Shown: positions 1 through 13,525, counted from the stretch's first letter. The stretch is 64,000 bases of DNA from DASTPP01 sp035762175 (GCA_035762175.1 DASTPP010000084.1:1-64000), one strand, 5' to 3'. The notes: generated by a model not told the origin, from the sequence alone. Program-made: numbers and translations.

Positions 1-4
1 CGAG

Positions 5-214
5 GTGAGCAAGCTCTCGCCGCCCATGACGCAGATGGCGGCGCTGACCCGCGACGCCTCGGGCCAGGTCGGGCTCGTGCTCGTCGGCGTGCTCGGCTGG
101 GGCGTCGTGACCTTTCTCGGCGTCTACTTCGGCGTGCAGGCGGCCTCGCGGCGGCGGCCCGAGGCCGCGCGGCCGGCCGAAGAGGCGCGCCGGGTGGCGA
201 TCACCAAGGCGTAG
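5..214 (+). CDS. Small membrane protein or C-terminal end of a longer protein
   Basis: The reading frame begins at a GTG four bases into the window and may continue upstream, so this could be the tail of a larger protein. It encodes up to 69 residues with one hydrophobic segment at about residues 22-46, followed by a basic, Arg/Ala-rich tail, which suggests a single-pass inner-membrane protein. No family is recognised. No clear ribosome binding site can be judged because the window edge cuts the upstream region. Confidence 0.35.
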   Translation: MSKLSPPMTQMAALTRDASGQVGLVLVGVLGWGVVTFLGVYFGVQAASRRRPEAARPAEEARRVAITKA

Positions 215-323
215 CCCGGGCCCCGCGCCGGCGCCGCGCCGGGGGGGCGCTCAGGGGGCGGGCGGCCGGCCGGCTCGGGCGCGAGCGGCAGGGGCGCCGC
301 GATCGAGAGGCGGGGGGCGGCGC

Positions 324-1010
324 TCAGGGGGCGGGCGGCCCGCCGGCCGGGCCGCGGTGCGCGATGGGGCAGCCCTTGGTGAGCTGGCTGAGAAAGAGGC
401 TATTGTCGTAGAAGTGCTCGACCTCGAGCAGGCGCAGATCGTCGGCGCAGCGCGCGACGGTCATGCCGAACATCTCGACGCGCTCGCCGCTCGGCGGGTG
501 CCCGAAGTAGGGCCCGGCGAAGGTGCCCCAGTGGCGCCAGCGGAACGCGACCACGGGCGGCGGCGAGTAGACCTCGAGCACCTCCCAGAAGAAGCCGCCG
601 GGCATCGCCGCCTTGAAGATCTCGGTCGACGAGTCGAACGTCTCGTTCGCGGCACTGTAGAAGGGCGTCTCGCCGATGAAGAGGTTATAGCTGCCCTTCT
701 CGGCGATATCTTTGACGGTATACCAGGGCCCGCCGTTCGTGCGCGTGCGAAACTGGTCGTGGACCAGGCAGTTCCACTGGGCGGGGTCTTTCTTGTGCGA
801 GACCTCGAGCTCGTACACCTGCACGATGAGCTCGACCGCGGCCTCGAGCGAGTCGGGCGCGAAGTGGTGCGTGCGCTCGGCGTGCAGCGTCTGCCTCGAG
901 AGGGTGTAGTCGGGCGGCCCCTTGCGCCAGACGACGCCCTGCTCGCGCTCGAGCATGGCGTCGCGCCCCTGCAGCCAGAGCGGCTTCTCTTGCGTACCGT
1001 CGGTGGTCAT
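324..1010 (-). CDS. SnoaL/NTF2-like protein related to plant pathogen-related protein
   Basis: This 228-residue soluble protein resembles the plant and bacterial pathogen-related (PRp) branch of the SnoaL/NTF2-like fold. Visible family features are an N-terminal WRKGPPDYT block, ERTHHFAP, a central NGGPWYTVKDIAEKGSYN segment, and GGFFWEVLEVYSPPPVVAFR followed by WRHWG. The family forms a cone-shaped pocket for a small hydrophobic ligand; the substrate is unknown. The ATG is preceded by AGGAGGG five bases upstream, which fixes the start. It lies downstream of, and on the same strand as, the histidine kinase, with a gap of about 145 bp, so co-transcription is possible but not shown. Confidence 0.85.
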   Translation of the reverse strand: MTTDGTQEKPLWLQGRDAMLEREQGVVWRKGPPDYTLSRQTLHAERTHHFAPDSLEAAVELIVQVYELEVSHKKDPAQWNCLVHDQFRTRTNGGPWYTVKDIAEKGSYNLFIGETPFYSAANETFDSSTEIFKAAMPGGFFWEVLEVYSPPPVVAFRWRHWGTFAGPYFGHPPSGERVEMFGMTVARCADDLRLLEVEHFYDNSLFLSQLTKGCPIAHRGPAGGPPAP

Positions 1011-1154
1011 CGAATCCCTCCTGCTGAAGGGTGATTGGGCGCCGCGCCCGCCCCGCCGTCAAGCGCGGCCGCTCGCCGCCGCGTCCCCCGCGGCGCCGGG
1101 GGCCGTCACGCGCAGCCGATCGCCGCGCCGCGCCTTCTGGCGGGGGCCTCGAGC

Positions 1155-2753
1155 TCAAGGAGCGCGGCGCGCCGGGCCGGGCCGGGCGAGGGCGGTGGCG
1201 AGGGCGCGGCGCAGCTCGGCCAGCTTGAAGGGTTTGACGAGGGTGACATTGTCGATGCCGTCGAGGAAGTCGCGGGCCGAGTCGAGGAAGGTGCCGCCGG
1301 TCATGAAGATCATGCGGCGGGCGGCGGCGGGCGAGGCGGCGGCGACGGCGGCGTGGAGCTCCATGCCGGTCATTTCGGGCATGATGAGGTCGCAGAGGAT
1401 GGCGTCGAAGGCGTCGAAGCCCTGGGCCGCGAGGCGCTCGAGGGCGGCCCGGCCGGTCGAGCAGCAGGTGACGTCGAAGTCGCCGAGGGCGCGGGCGAAG
1501 ACGCGCGCGAGCGGCACCTCGTCGTCGACGATCAAGAGCCGGCAGGTGCCCCGGGGGGCGGGCGCGGGGGCGGGGGGCGGCGCGGAGGGCGGGGGCGGGG
1601 CGCCGCGCGGCAGGCAGGGCAGGGTCACGCGGAAGCAGGCGCCCCGGCCGGGCTCGCTCTCGAGGGCGATGGCGCCGCCGAGCGAGCTGACGATGCCGTG
1701 GCAGACGGAGAGGCCGAGGCCGGTGCCTTCGCCGACGGGCTTGGTGGTGAAGAAGGGCTCGAAGACGCGCTCTTGCAGGGCGGGCGGGACGCCGGGGCCG
1801 TTGTCGCGCACCTCGAAGACGGCGCGCTCGTCGCCGTCGTAGCGGGCGACGACGCGCACGAGGTTGTCGGCCCGGCGCTCGGGGGCGAGCGCCTGGGCGG
1901 CGTTGACGAGGAGGTTGACGGCGATCTGGCAGAGCCGCCCCTCGTCGCCGAGCACGCGCGGGGCCGGGTCGGCGACGTCGACCTCGACCCGGGCGCGGTG
2001 CCGCAGCTCGAGGCCGGAGAGCTTGAGCGCGACGTCGACGACGCGCCCGAGGTCGACCGGGTCGCGGCGCTCGTCGTCGACGCGCGAGAGCTTGCGCAGG
2101 CTGCTGACGACGTCGCGGATGCGGGCGAGCCCCTGCTGCACCTCGGCGACGGCCGGCGCGATCTCGGGGGGGGCCGCGCCGGGGCGCGCGGCGAGGGCCT
2201 CGGCCACCATCTCGACGTTGGCCGACACGTAGGCGAGGGGGTTGTTGATCTCGTGCGCGACGCCGGCGGCGAGGGCGCCGACCGAGGCCATGCGCTCGGC
2301 GACGGCGAGCTGGCTCTGCATCGCGTCGATGCGCTCGAGCGCCGTCCGCTCGCCGGAGGCCGAGCGCTCGGCCGCCTGGCGGGCCCGGATGAGCTCGCCC
2401 TCGAAGAGACTGCGCCGGTGCGTGGGCAGGAAGGCGAAGAGGTCGACGAAGCCGCCGTCGGGCGTCCGGCGGCGGGCGGCGTTCATCAGGACCGGCACCG
2501 GCTCGCCGGACGTGCGGCGCAGGGCCAGGTAGAGCTCGTCGACCCGGCCCTTCAGGTCGAGCGTCGGCATCACGTGCGTCTGGAAGAACATGCGCGCGGC
2601 GAGCGAGAAGAAGCTCGAGAGGGGCCGGCCCCGCAGCGCCCCGGGGCCCTCGCCGAGCAGGCGCGCCGCCTCGGCGTTCGCCCGCAGGATGCGCGCGCCG
2701 GCGTCGGCCTCGAGGCAACCGACCGGGGCGTCGGCGAGGGCGTCGGTCGTCAC
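1155..2753 (-). CDS. PAS-domain hybrid histidine kinase with C-terminal receiver
   Basis: This soluble hybrid sensor kinase has about 532 residues. An N-terminal PAS domain (about 5-115) contains the FFQTH motif seen in PAS domains that partner RsbQ-like hydrolases. A short coiled coil leads to the HisKA domain (GVAHEINNPLAY, His about residue 167), a HATPase domain with an N-box (NLLVNAAQAL), G1 (DNGPGVP), F box (FEPFFTTK) and G2 (GEGTGLGLSV), a Pro/Ala linker, and a receiver domain (LLIVDDE, phospho-acceptor DLIMP, conserved VKPFK). The GTG start overlaps the TGA of the upstream hydrolase gene in a GTGA arrangement, so the two are translationally coupled. No transmembrane segment is visible, so the signal is probably cytoplasmic. 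A longer in-frame extension upstream is unlikely because it would lie inside the hydrolase gene. Confidence 0.92.
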   Translation of the reverse strand: MTTDALADAPVGCLEADAGARILRANAEAARLLGEGPGALRGRPLSSFFSLAARMFFQTHVMPTLDLKGRVDELYLALRRTSGEPVPVLMNAARRRTPDGGFVDLFAFLPTHRRSLFEGELIRARQAAERSASGERTALERIDAMQSQLAVAERMASVGALAAGVAHEINNPLAYVSANVEMVAEALAARPGAAPPEIAPAVAEVQQGLARIRDVVSSLRKLSRVDDERRDPVDLGRVVDVALKLSGLELRHRARVEVDVADPAPRVLGDEGRLCQIAVNLLVNAAQALAPERRADNLVRVVARYDGDERAVFEVRDNGPGVPPALQERVFEPFFTTKPVGEGTGLGLSVCHGIVSSLGGAIALESEPGRGACFRVTLPCLPRGAPPPPSAPPPAPAPAPRGTCRLLIVDDEVPLARVFARALGDFDVTCCSTGRAALERLAAQGFDAFDAILCDLIMPEMTGMELHAAVAAASPAAARRMIFMTGGTFLDSARDFLDGIDNVTLVKPFKLAELRRALATALARPGPARRAP

Positions 2754-3544
2754 GCGGCGGCGGCGAACTCGCGCACGAGGCCCTCGACGAGCGCCGGGCG
2801 GCTCAGCTGCGGGCAGTGGCCGATGACGTCGACGAGCCGGTAGGTCGCGGCGGGCATCTTGCGGCACATGAACTCGCCGACCGAGCGCGGGGCGACGGCG
2901 TCGTCGGAGCACTGGACGACGAGCGCGCGGGCGCGCACCCGGGGCAAGAGCTCGCGCACGTCGCTGTGGAAGACGAGCTCGGCGAAGCGCCGCAGGGCGC
3001 GGGGGTCGGCCGCCGAGATGCCCGCGCTCACCGCGCGCGCCGTCTCGGCGTCGCGCGCGACCATGCCGACGAGGGCCTCGGCCCAGCCGAGGAAGTTTTG
3101 CTCCATCAGGGCGAGGAAGTCGTCGACGTCGGAGCGCTCGAGGCCGCCGAAGTAGTCGGGCGGGTGGTTCAGGAAGCAGGGGTTCGGCGCCAGGAGCACC
3201 ATGCGGTCGAAGAGCCCGGGCGCGGCGGCAGAGGCCATCAGCCCGAGCGTGCCGCTGATCGAGTGCGCGACGAGCACCGGCGCCGGCGGGCCCAGCGTGC
3301 GGGCGACCTCGGCGAGGTCTTGGGCGTAGCCCTCGAGGCTGCCGTAGCGGGCCGGGTCGTAGGCGGCGCGGTCGGAGCGGCCGGCGCCGACGTGGTCGAA
3401 CGAGACGACGCGGTGGTCGCGGGCGAGCGCCGGCGCGACGCGGTGCCAGACGTTCTGGTCGCAGCCGAGGCCGTGGGCCAGCAGCAACGTGAGCGCCCCG
3501 GAGCCTTGCACGGTCACGTTGTTCCGGCGCACCACGTCGGCCAT
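2750..3544 (-). CDS. RsbQ-like alpha/beta hydrolase (signalling type)
   Basis: The 264-residue protein matches the RsbQ/KAI2/D14 branch of alpha/beta hydrolases along its whole length: HGLGCDQNVWHRVAPAL, VVSFDHVGAGRSD, YDPARYGSLEGYAQDL, the nucleophile elbow AHSISG (Ser), NPCFLNHPPDYFGG, an acid Asp in QCSDDAVAP and the catalytic His in VIGHCPQLS. In Bacillus, RsbQ works with the PAS phosphatase RsbP to sense energy stress; plant homologues bind butenolide signals. Here the partner is the coupled PAS hybrid kinase, which suggests that the hydrolase binds or processes a small molecule sensed by the PAS domain. The ATG at 3544 is preferred over an in-frame GTG at 3556 because an AAGGTGAGG-like ribosome site sits upstream. 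Confidence 0.92.
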   Translation of the reverse strand: MADVVRRNNVTVQGSGALTLLLAHGLGCDQNVWHRVAPALARDHRVVSFDHVGAGRSDRAAYDPARYGSLEGYAQDLAEVARTLGPPAPVLVAHSISGTLGLMASAAAPGLFDRMVLLAPNPCFLNHPPDYFGGLERSDVDDFLALMEQNFLGWAEALVGMVARDAETARAVSAGISAADPRALRRFAELVFHSDVRELLPRVRARALVVQCSDDAVAPRSVGEFMCRKMPAATYRLVDVIGHCPQLSRPALVEGLVREFAAAA

Positions 3545-3556
3545 CTCCGCCGCCAC

Positions 3557-3911
3557 CTCACCTTCCGTCGGATAGGCGCGGGATCATCGCGCCCCCGTCG
3601 CGCGGGTGTCAACCGCCGCGACCCGCCGGGCTGGCGCCCGCGCGTGGCCCGGACGCGCTCGCTCTGTCAGCAAAAACGCGGACGGAACTCGGCCGCGCAC
3701 GCGCCGCGCGGAGCGCGACGTCACGGCCCGCCCGCTCGCGTCGCGCGACGAGGCCCGGGGCGGCCGGCCCGCGGCCGAGGCCGGCTCCGCCGGACGCGCG
3801 CCGGCGCCGGCCGCCTTCGCCCGGCGGGCGGCCCGGCGGTCGAAGCCCGGGCCGGCTCACGGCCTGGCTCGCCGCCCCCGGCTTCTGCTAAGAATGGGGC
3901 GTGGTGAGCGC
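3557..3911. other. Intergenic stretch, nothing recognised
   Basis: This GC-rich gap lies between the divergently transcribed hydrolase gene and the RCC1 lipoprotein gene, so it should hold promoters for both. No convincing sigma-70 boxes, operators or RNA structures are visible. Open frames here are compositional. Confidence 0.4.
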
Positions 3912-5426
3912 ATGACCGAGCAGCTAGGGCGCCGGCCGGCCTGGCCCTGGCGGCTCGGGCCGCTGCTCGTGCTCGTGTCCGGCTGCCAGTGGGTGTTCGG
4001 CTTCGACGAGTTCAGCCCGGCCGACGGCGACGGGGCGGGCGGCGGCGGCGCGATCGGCGCGGGCGGCGGGGCGGCGGGCGGCGGGGGCGGCGCAGGCGGC
4101 GGCGGCGCCCCGGGGGGCGGGGCGGGCGGCGGCCCGGGCGGCGGGGGCGGCAGCGGGCCGGGCGGCGGCGAGCTCCTCGCGAAGGGGCTCGTGGCCGGCG
4201 ACACGCACACCTGCGCGCTGGCCCGCGACGAGAGCGGCTTTTATTGCTGGGGCAACAACGCCTTCGGTCAATCGGTGATCGCGGGCCCTGCGCTGGTCGA
4301 CCAGGCCGAGCGCCTCGAGCTCATGGTCTTCACGGGCCAGCCGGCGCAAGTCGCGCCCGGCACGTCGCACACGTGCGCGCTCGGCGTGAACGTCGACCAG
4401 GCCAGCCTCGCCTGCTGGGGCGACAACACCTACGGGCAAGTCGGCCTGCCCCTCGAGGCGCCCCCCATCGGGGTCTCGCCAGTCGATTTGTCGACCGACG
4501 TGCTGGCGGCGGGCATCGCCCAGATCGGCGTCGGCGGCTACCACGGTTGCCTGCGAACGGGGCTGGGGCCGTCGGCCCCGCCCGAGGCGCACGAGGCCGT
4601 CTTCTGCTGGGGCCGCAACAGCTCGGCGCAGCTCGGTCGCGACGAGGGGACGCCCCCGGCCGACCCCTCGCCCGCGCCCGTGCTCGATTCGACGCAGAAC
4701 CGGCTGGCGGCGGTGTCCACAATCGCCGCGCACTTCGACCACACCTGCGCCATCGTACGGGGGGACAACCAGGTCGTTTGCTGGGGCGAGAACGGGGCGG
4801 GCCAGTCCGGCAGCCTCCAGCAGCCCGCGGCGGTGGCGACGAAGGTCTCGACGGGGGCTGACAGCTTGCTCGTCGGCGCGAGCGACGTCGCCGTCGGCCG
4901 CTCCCATAGCTGCGCCATCGTGGGCGAAGGGGGCGTGCTCTGCTGGGGCAGCAACGCCGAGGGCCAGCTCGGCAACGAGGGCACCTACCTCGACGGGGGC
5001 CCCCACGAGCGGGCCGAAGAGGTCACGGCCGGCGGCACCCCGCTGCGGGGCGTTCGCCAGCTCGCCCTCGGGAGCCTGCACAGCTGCGCGCTGACCGAAG
5101 GCAAGACCGTGCGCTGCTGGGGGTCGAACCGCAACGGCGAGCTCGGGCGGGGCGCCGACGTGTTCAACACGCCCGAGCCCGGCCTCGTCGCGGGCGAGGG
5201 CGGCGCCGCCGAGCCCCTGTCGGGGGTCGAGCAGATCGTGGCCGGCGGCGGCCACACCTGCGCCTTGCTCGAAGACGGGCGCGTGCTCTGCTGGGGGCAG
5301 AACACCAGCCGCCAGCTCGGCACAGGCAGGGACGAGTCGCGCCTGGTCTACCCGACGCCGGTGCTGCTGTCGCCGGCGGCCCGCGTGCCCTCCGGCGCGC
5401 GCGCGCCGGGCCCGAGCCGCCGCTGA
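3912..5426 (+). CDS. RCC1-repeat lipoprotein
   Basis: The 504-residue protein starts with a signal peptide and lipobox (VSGC, Cys about residue 26). A Gly/Ala-rich low-complexity linker (about 40-90) is followed by seven RCC1-type repeats. Each repeat carries a HTCAL/HSCAL-like motif and, about 15-30 residues later, CWGxNxxGQLG. Seven repeats are enough for one seven-bladed beta-propeller displayed on the outer or periplasmic face. The paired Cys residues in every blade (HxC and CWG) suggest disulfides, fitting an exported protein. Such lipoproteins are frequent in myxobacteria and are thought to bind partners; no activity can be assigned. The ATG was chosen because it begins the signal peptide; a longer open frame upstream lacks protein-like features. 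It is convergent with the kinase gene, only 21 bp apart. Confidence 0.92.
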   Translation: MTEQLGRRPAWPWRLGPLLVLVSGCQWVFGFDEFSPADGDGAGGGGAIGAGGGAAGGGGGAGGGGAPGGGAGGGPGGGGGSGPGGGELLAKGLVAGDTHTCALARDESGFYCWGNNAFGQSVIAGPALVDQAERLELMVFTGQPAQVAPGTSHTCALGVNVDQASLACWGDNTYGQVGLPLEAPPIGVSPVDLSTDVLAAGIAQIGVGGYHGCLRTGLGPSAPPEAHEAVFCWGRNSSAQLGRDEGTPPADPSPAPVLDSTQNRLAAVSTIAAHFDHTCAIVRGDNQVVCWGENGAGQSGSLQQPAAVATKVSTGADSLLVGASDVAVGRSHSCAIVGEGGVLCWGSNAEGQLGNEGTYLDGGPHERAEEVTAGGTPLRGVRQLALGSLHSCALTEGKTVRCWGSNRNGELGRGADVFNTPEPGLVAGEGGAAEPLSGVEQIVAGGGHTCALLEDGRVLCWGQNTSRQLGTGRDESRLVYPTPVLLSPAARVPSGARAPGPSRR

Positions 5427-5447
5427 GCGCGGGGGGCGCGGGGCGGC

Positions 5448-10049
<4,602 letters not shown>

Positions 10050-10153
10050 CGCCCTCGGCCGCCGCCCGGCCCTAGCTTACCCCAGTTTGCCCTCGCGTTG
10101 AGGGCGACCTGCCGCCCCCCGCGGCGCGACGGGCGGCGTTCGGGCGGGGCGAA

Positions 10154-10357
10154 TCAGCCGCGGTCGTCGCCGCCGCCCGGCCCGTTGGGGGCGCCGCCCG
10201 CCCCCGCGGTCCGCGCGGCCGCATTCGCGTCGGGCGAGGCGCCGCCGTCGTCGCCCGCGTCGCAGGCCGCTTGCGCGACCGCGGCGGTCGCCACGATCAG
10301 GGCGAGGCCCTCCCCGCAGGGCGAAGCGTTTCGCGCGAGCACGCCCCTCCGTATCAT
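10154..10357 (-). CDS. Possible tiny lipoprotein
   Basis: The frame encodes 67 residues from ATG, or 62 from a GTG five codons downstream that follows GGAGGGG closely. A hydrophobic stretch ends in AQAAC, a plausible lipobox, and the remainder is a Gly/Ala/Asp-rich tail, as in many short myxobacterial lipoproteins. There are no recognisable homologues. An AT-rich segment directly upstream could be its promoter. It may be transcribed ahead of the kinase gene (start 10049). The call is tentative because the frame is short in very GC-rich DNA. Confidence 0.4.
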   Translation of the reverse strand: MIRRGVLARNASPCGEGLALIVATAAVAQAACDAGDDGGASPDANAAARTAGAGGAPNGPGGGDDRG

Positions 10358-10390
10358 ATACCGTTTCGTATATTAATTTGTACATTTCGG
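10351..10390. promoter_or_regulatory. AT-rich promoter-like segment with an inverted repeat
   Basis: This short AT-rich island stands out against the GC-rich background. It contains the inverted repeat ATATAC (10356-10361) and GTATAT (10368-10373) separated by six bases. It lies at the start of the possible tiny lipoprotein gene and upstream of the kinase gene. No exact sigma-70 spacing is convincing, so promoter or operator function is an inference. Confidence 0.3.
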
Positions 10391-10737
10391 GTTAACGCTC
10401 GGGCGACCGCCCCGCGCCGAGCGGCCTCGCCCGGGGCGCCGCCGCGGCCGCGGCCAGAGGCCCGCGACCGAGGGCCGCCTGGGCGGCGGGCCCGCCGGGC
10501 GGCGCGGCGCGTCGCCGGCGGCGCGGCCGAGCCGGAGCGCGAGCGCAGCCGCGCGGCCTCGACGCGCTCGACGGAATAATCCAACCGAACGGATAAGCGC
10601 AAGAACGATTCGATAGAACGGGCGCGGGCTTGTGAGGTTCGCCCGGCCGCGGCGGGCGCGCGAGGCGCCGCGCCCGCGCGCGGAAGATGGTGATAGAGTG
10701 CCGAGGCACGGCGGGGGGTGACAGGGAGGTCGGTCGA
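10391..10737. other. Intergenic stretch upstream of the SDR gene
   Basis: The first 180 bases are GC-rich and featureless. A less GC-rich segment at about 10575-10620 could hold the promoter for the downstream oxidoreductase gene, but no clear boxes were found. Confidence 0.3.
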
Positions 10738-11541
10738 ATGGCTCGTTCGCTCGCGGGTAGAGTTGCGCTGGTCGTCGGGGGTAGCTCGGGCATCGGCAAG
10801 GCGAGCGCCCTCGCCCTGGCCGAGGCGGGGGCGAAGGTCGTGGTGGCGGCGCGCCGCGAGGCCGAGGGCGCCGCGGTCGCGCGCGAGATCGTCGGGCGGG
10901 GCGGCGAGGCGCTCTTCGTCCGGGCCGACGCCACGGTCGCCGCCGACGTGCGGGCGCTCGTCGCCCAGACCGTCGATCGCTTCGGCCGGCTCGACTGCGC
11001 GTTCAACAACATGGGCGTGGCGGGCGACTTCGCCCCCGTCGCCGACCTCGACGAGGCGTTCTTCGACCACATCATCAACGCCAACCTGAAGAGCGTCTGG
11101 CTCTGCATGAAGTACGAGATTCCGCAGATGGTGGCCCAGGGCGGCGGCTCCATCGTCAACATGTCGTCGTACCTCGGGTACGTCGGCCACCCCTACGCGA
11201 CGCTCTACGGGGCGACCAAGAACGCCATCATGACCCTGACCAAGGGCGCGGCCGTCGCGTACGCGAAGCAGGGGCTGAGGGTGAACGCGGTGAGCCCCGG
11301 CGTCATCGGCGACACGCCCATCTTCGAGCAGGCCTCGCGGGGGGCGCCCGAGGGCATGGCGGCGGCCATCTCCGAGATCCCCCTCGGCCGCGTCGGCAAG
11401 CCCTCCGAGGTCGCGGACGCGGTGGTCTGGCTCTGCTCCGACCAGGCCTCGTTCATCAACGGCCACGCCCTGCCCATCGAAGGCGGCCGCCTCGCCGTGT
11501 TAGGTCGGCGCCGCGACGAAGCGGCGCGCCCGCGGGGCTGA
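10738..11541 (+). CDS. SDR family oxidoreductase
   Basis: A classical short-chain dehydrogenase/reductase of 267 residues. The Rossmann NAD(P)-binding motif reads GGSSGIG, the NNAG motif is the variant NNMG, and the catalytic residues are Ser (VNMSS) and YGATK. The PG motif (VSPGVIGDTP) and the C-terminal NGHALPIEGG are also present. Cofactor and substrate cannot be set from sequence, and reversible oxidation of an alcohol or carbonyl compound is the family role. The ATG is preceded by AGGGAGGT at good distance. The C-terminal RRRDEAARPRG tail extends a few residues past the usual end. Confidence 0.93.
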   Translation: MARSLAGRVALVVGGSSGIGKASALALAEAGAKVVVAARREAEGAAVAREIVGRGGEALFVRADATVAADVRALVAQTVDRFGRLDCAFNNMGVAGDFAPVADLDEAFFDHIINANLKSVWLCMKYEIPQMVAQGGGSIVNMSSYLGYVGHPYATLYGATKNAIMTLTKGAAVAYAKQGLRVNAVSPGVIGDTPIFEQASRGAPEGMAAAISEIPLGRVGKPSEVADAVVWLCSDQASFINGHALPIEGGRLAVLGRRRDEAARPRG

Positions 11542-11792
11542 GCCCGCACGGGTGGTGCCCTGCGAGCGCGACGCGCCGCCGCCGCGGCCGACCCCCGCTC
11601 CCGAGCCCCCGGCCGCGCGCCCCCCGCCGGGCGGCGCCCCCCGGGCTGCAACGCTGCAGCGCCCCGCTGCGCCGATGTCCGTGGCGGGGCCGCGCCGGCG
11701 TACGCACCCTCTGCGCCACGCCGGGGCGCGCCCCCCCGCCCGCCGACCGCGCGGGCCGGGGCGCGTCACCGCGCGCCGCAAGGAGCGACCCC

Positions 11793-12779
11793 ATGAGCCG
11801 ACGGACGTACGCAACCTTTCTGCTTCTCCCCCTGCTCGCCCTCGGGTGCGGCGGCGACGGCGACGAGGCTTCGCCCGGCGCGGAGCCGATCGCCGGGGCC
11901 CGCGAGGCCTGCACCAAGGCCGACGCGCTCGCCGGCTTCGAGTCTCGCTTCGCCGACGTCGACGGCGAGCGGGTTCACTACATGATCGGCGGCGAGGGCC
12001 CGCCGCTGGTCTTGCTGCACGGGTGGCCGGCCGCCTGGGTAAGCTGGAAGAACCTCATGCCCGCGCTCGCGGCCCGCTTCACCGTGGTGGCGCCCGACCT
12101 GCGGGGGCTCGGCGACTCGTCGGTGCCCGACGACTTTCAGCTCGACGCGCCGAGCGCGGCCGAGAACGTCTTCGGGCTCACCCGGCAGCTCGGCTATCCG
12201 AGCATCTCCCTCGCGGGGCACGACTGGGGCGGGGCGGTCGCGTACAGCTACGCCCTCGCGCACCGCGACCAGGTGGCCAAGCTCGCGCTGCTCGAGGGCG
12301 GGCCCAGCCAGGACTTCGCCGCGACCCAGCGGGCGCTGCCCCAGACCTTCTGGTTCAACTGGTTTCAGCGCGTCGAAGGCCTGCCCGAAGAGCTCGTCGC
12401 CGGCCGAGAGCGCCTTTACCTCACCTGGTTCTATCAAAACTTCTCCGGCCGGCCGGGCGCGATCGGCCCCGAAGACATCGACCACTACGTCTGCACCTAC
12501 TCTCGGCCCGGCAGCATGCGGGCCGGCTTCGAGTACTACCGCGATCAAGAGATCGGCGCCGAGAGCCAAGAGGCCCTCCTGGCGAGCGGGGGCCGGCTCG
12601 CGATGCCCGTGCTGGCGGTCTCCGGCCAGTACAGCCTCGGCCCCGACTGGGCGAAGAGCCTCGACCGGGTCGCCGAGCGCGTCACCCCGGCCGTCGTCGC
12701 CGACGCCGCGCACTGGGTCGTCGAAGAGCGCCCCGACTTCGTCCTGGCCGAGCTCGAGCGCTTCTTGAGCGCCCCCTGA
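11793..12779 (+). CDS. Epoxide-hydrolase-like alpha/beta hydrolase lipoprotein
   Basis: The 328-residue protein has a signal peptide with lipobox ALGC and an Asp/Glu-rich linker, so it is predicted to be a membrane-anchored exported enzyme. The alpha/beta hydrolase core shows the oxyanion motif HGWPAAW, the nucleophile elbow GHDWGG (Asp nucleophile, as in epoxide hydrolases and haloalkane dehalogenases) and a C-terminal His in AAHWVVEERP. Lid residues with Tyr (YVCTYS, YYRDQE) favour an epoxide-hydrolase-type enzyme over a dehalogenase, but the substrate is unknown. AAGGAG lies eight bases before the ATG. The preceding 250 bp hold no other gene. Confidence 0.9.
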   Translation: MSRRTYATFLLLPLLALGCGGDGDEASPGAEPIAGAREACTKADALAGFESRFADVDGERVHYMIGGEGPPLVLLHGWPAAWVSWKNLMPALAARFTVVAPDLRGLGDSSVPDDFQLDAPSAAENVFGLTRQLGYPSISLAGHDWGGAVAYSYALAHRDQVAKLALLEGGPSQDFAATQRALPQTFWFNWFQRVEGLPEELVAGRERLYLTWFYQNFSGRPGAIGPEDIDHYVCTYSRPGSMRAGFEYYRDQEIGAESQEALLASGGRLAMPVLAVSGQYSLGPDWAKSLDRVAERVTPAVVADAAHWVVEERPDFVLAELERFLSAP

Positions 12780-12829
12780 GCCGGGCCCGCCCGGCGACGC
12801 CCCGCGGCGGCGCCCGCCGGGACGCCCAC

Positions 12830-13435
12830 CTAGCGAGGGCGCAAGGCGGCCGCGTCGACCAGCTCGGCGAGCACCTCGTCGACGCCGCGGCCCGACCAGC
12901 GCTTCAGCTCGCCGTCTTGGCAGAGCGAGCGGGTCAGCATTCGGTCGACGTAGAGCGTGCCGTCGAGGTGGTCGACCTCGTGCTGCAGAATGCGCGCGGG
13001 CCAGCCCTCGGCCTGCCAGACCAGGGGCCGGCCCTCGCCGTCGAGGCCCCGCACGACGACCTCGTGCGCGCGCTCGACGAGCGCCGCGTAGCCCCGCACG
13101 CTCAGGCACCCCTCGAAGAAGGTGGCGCGCCGCGGGCCGACGACCTCGAGCTCGGGGTTGACGACGACCCGCAGCGGCACCGGGCGGCGGCCGCGCAGCG
13201 CCCGGGCCTCGGGCGAGAGGGCCGCCATGCGCTCTTCGGTGTCTTCGACCACCAGCACGCGCCAGGGCACGCCGATCTGCGGGGCCGCCAGCCCCACCCC
13301 CGGCGCCGCCCGCATCGCCTCGACCATCCGGTCGACGAGCTCGCGGAAGGCCGCGCCGCCGATCTGCCCGGGGTCGACGGGCGAGGCGGGGCGGCGCAAG
13401 ACGGGGTCGCCTGCTTGCACGATGGGCGGCGTCAC
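12830..13435 (-). CDS. def: Peptide deformylase
   Basis: This removes the N-terminal formyl group from nascent proteins, using a metal-bound water. All three diagnostic motifs are present: GVGLAAPQ (about residue 47), EGCLSV (metal-binding Cys) and HEVDHLDG (two metal-binding His and the catalytic Glu). At 201 residues it is slightly longer than typical bacterial enzymes, with a short C-terminal extension. The start is a GTG; no strong ribosome site is visible. It stands alone, without the methionyl-tRNA formyltransferase gene that often neighbours def, and could be a secondary paralogue. Confidence 0.95.
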   Translation of the reverse strand: MTPPIVQAGDPVLRRPASPVDPGQIGGAAFRELVDRMVEAMRAAPGVGLAAPQIGVPWRVLVVEDTEERMAALSPEARALRGRRPVPLRVVVNPELEVVGPRRATFFEGCLSVRGYAALVERAHEVVVRGLDGEGRPLVWQAEGWPARILQHEVDHLDGTLYVDRMLTRSLCQDGELKRWSGRGVDEVLAELVDAAALRPR

Positions 13436-13496
13436 GGGCGAAGCAAAGCGCGGGCGGCGGCCCCGGGCAAGCCCGGCGGGGGGCGAACGAAAGGCC

Positions 13497-13525
13497 TTGA
13501 CGCTTCTATTTTAGGAGATAAAAAT
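13497..13525 (+). promoter_or_regulatory. Putative sigma-70 promoter of the peroxiredoxin gene
   Basis: TTGACG (13497-13502) is followed after 17 bases by AAAAAT (13520-13525) inside a conspicuous AT-rich stretch, about 70 bp before the peroxiredoxin start. The -35 match is good and the -10 match is poor, so the site is tentative. Confidence 0.4.
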
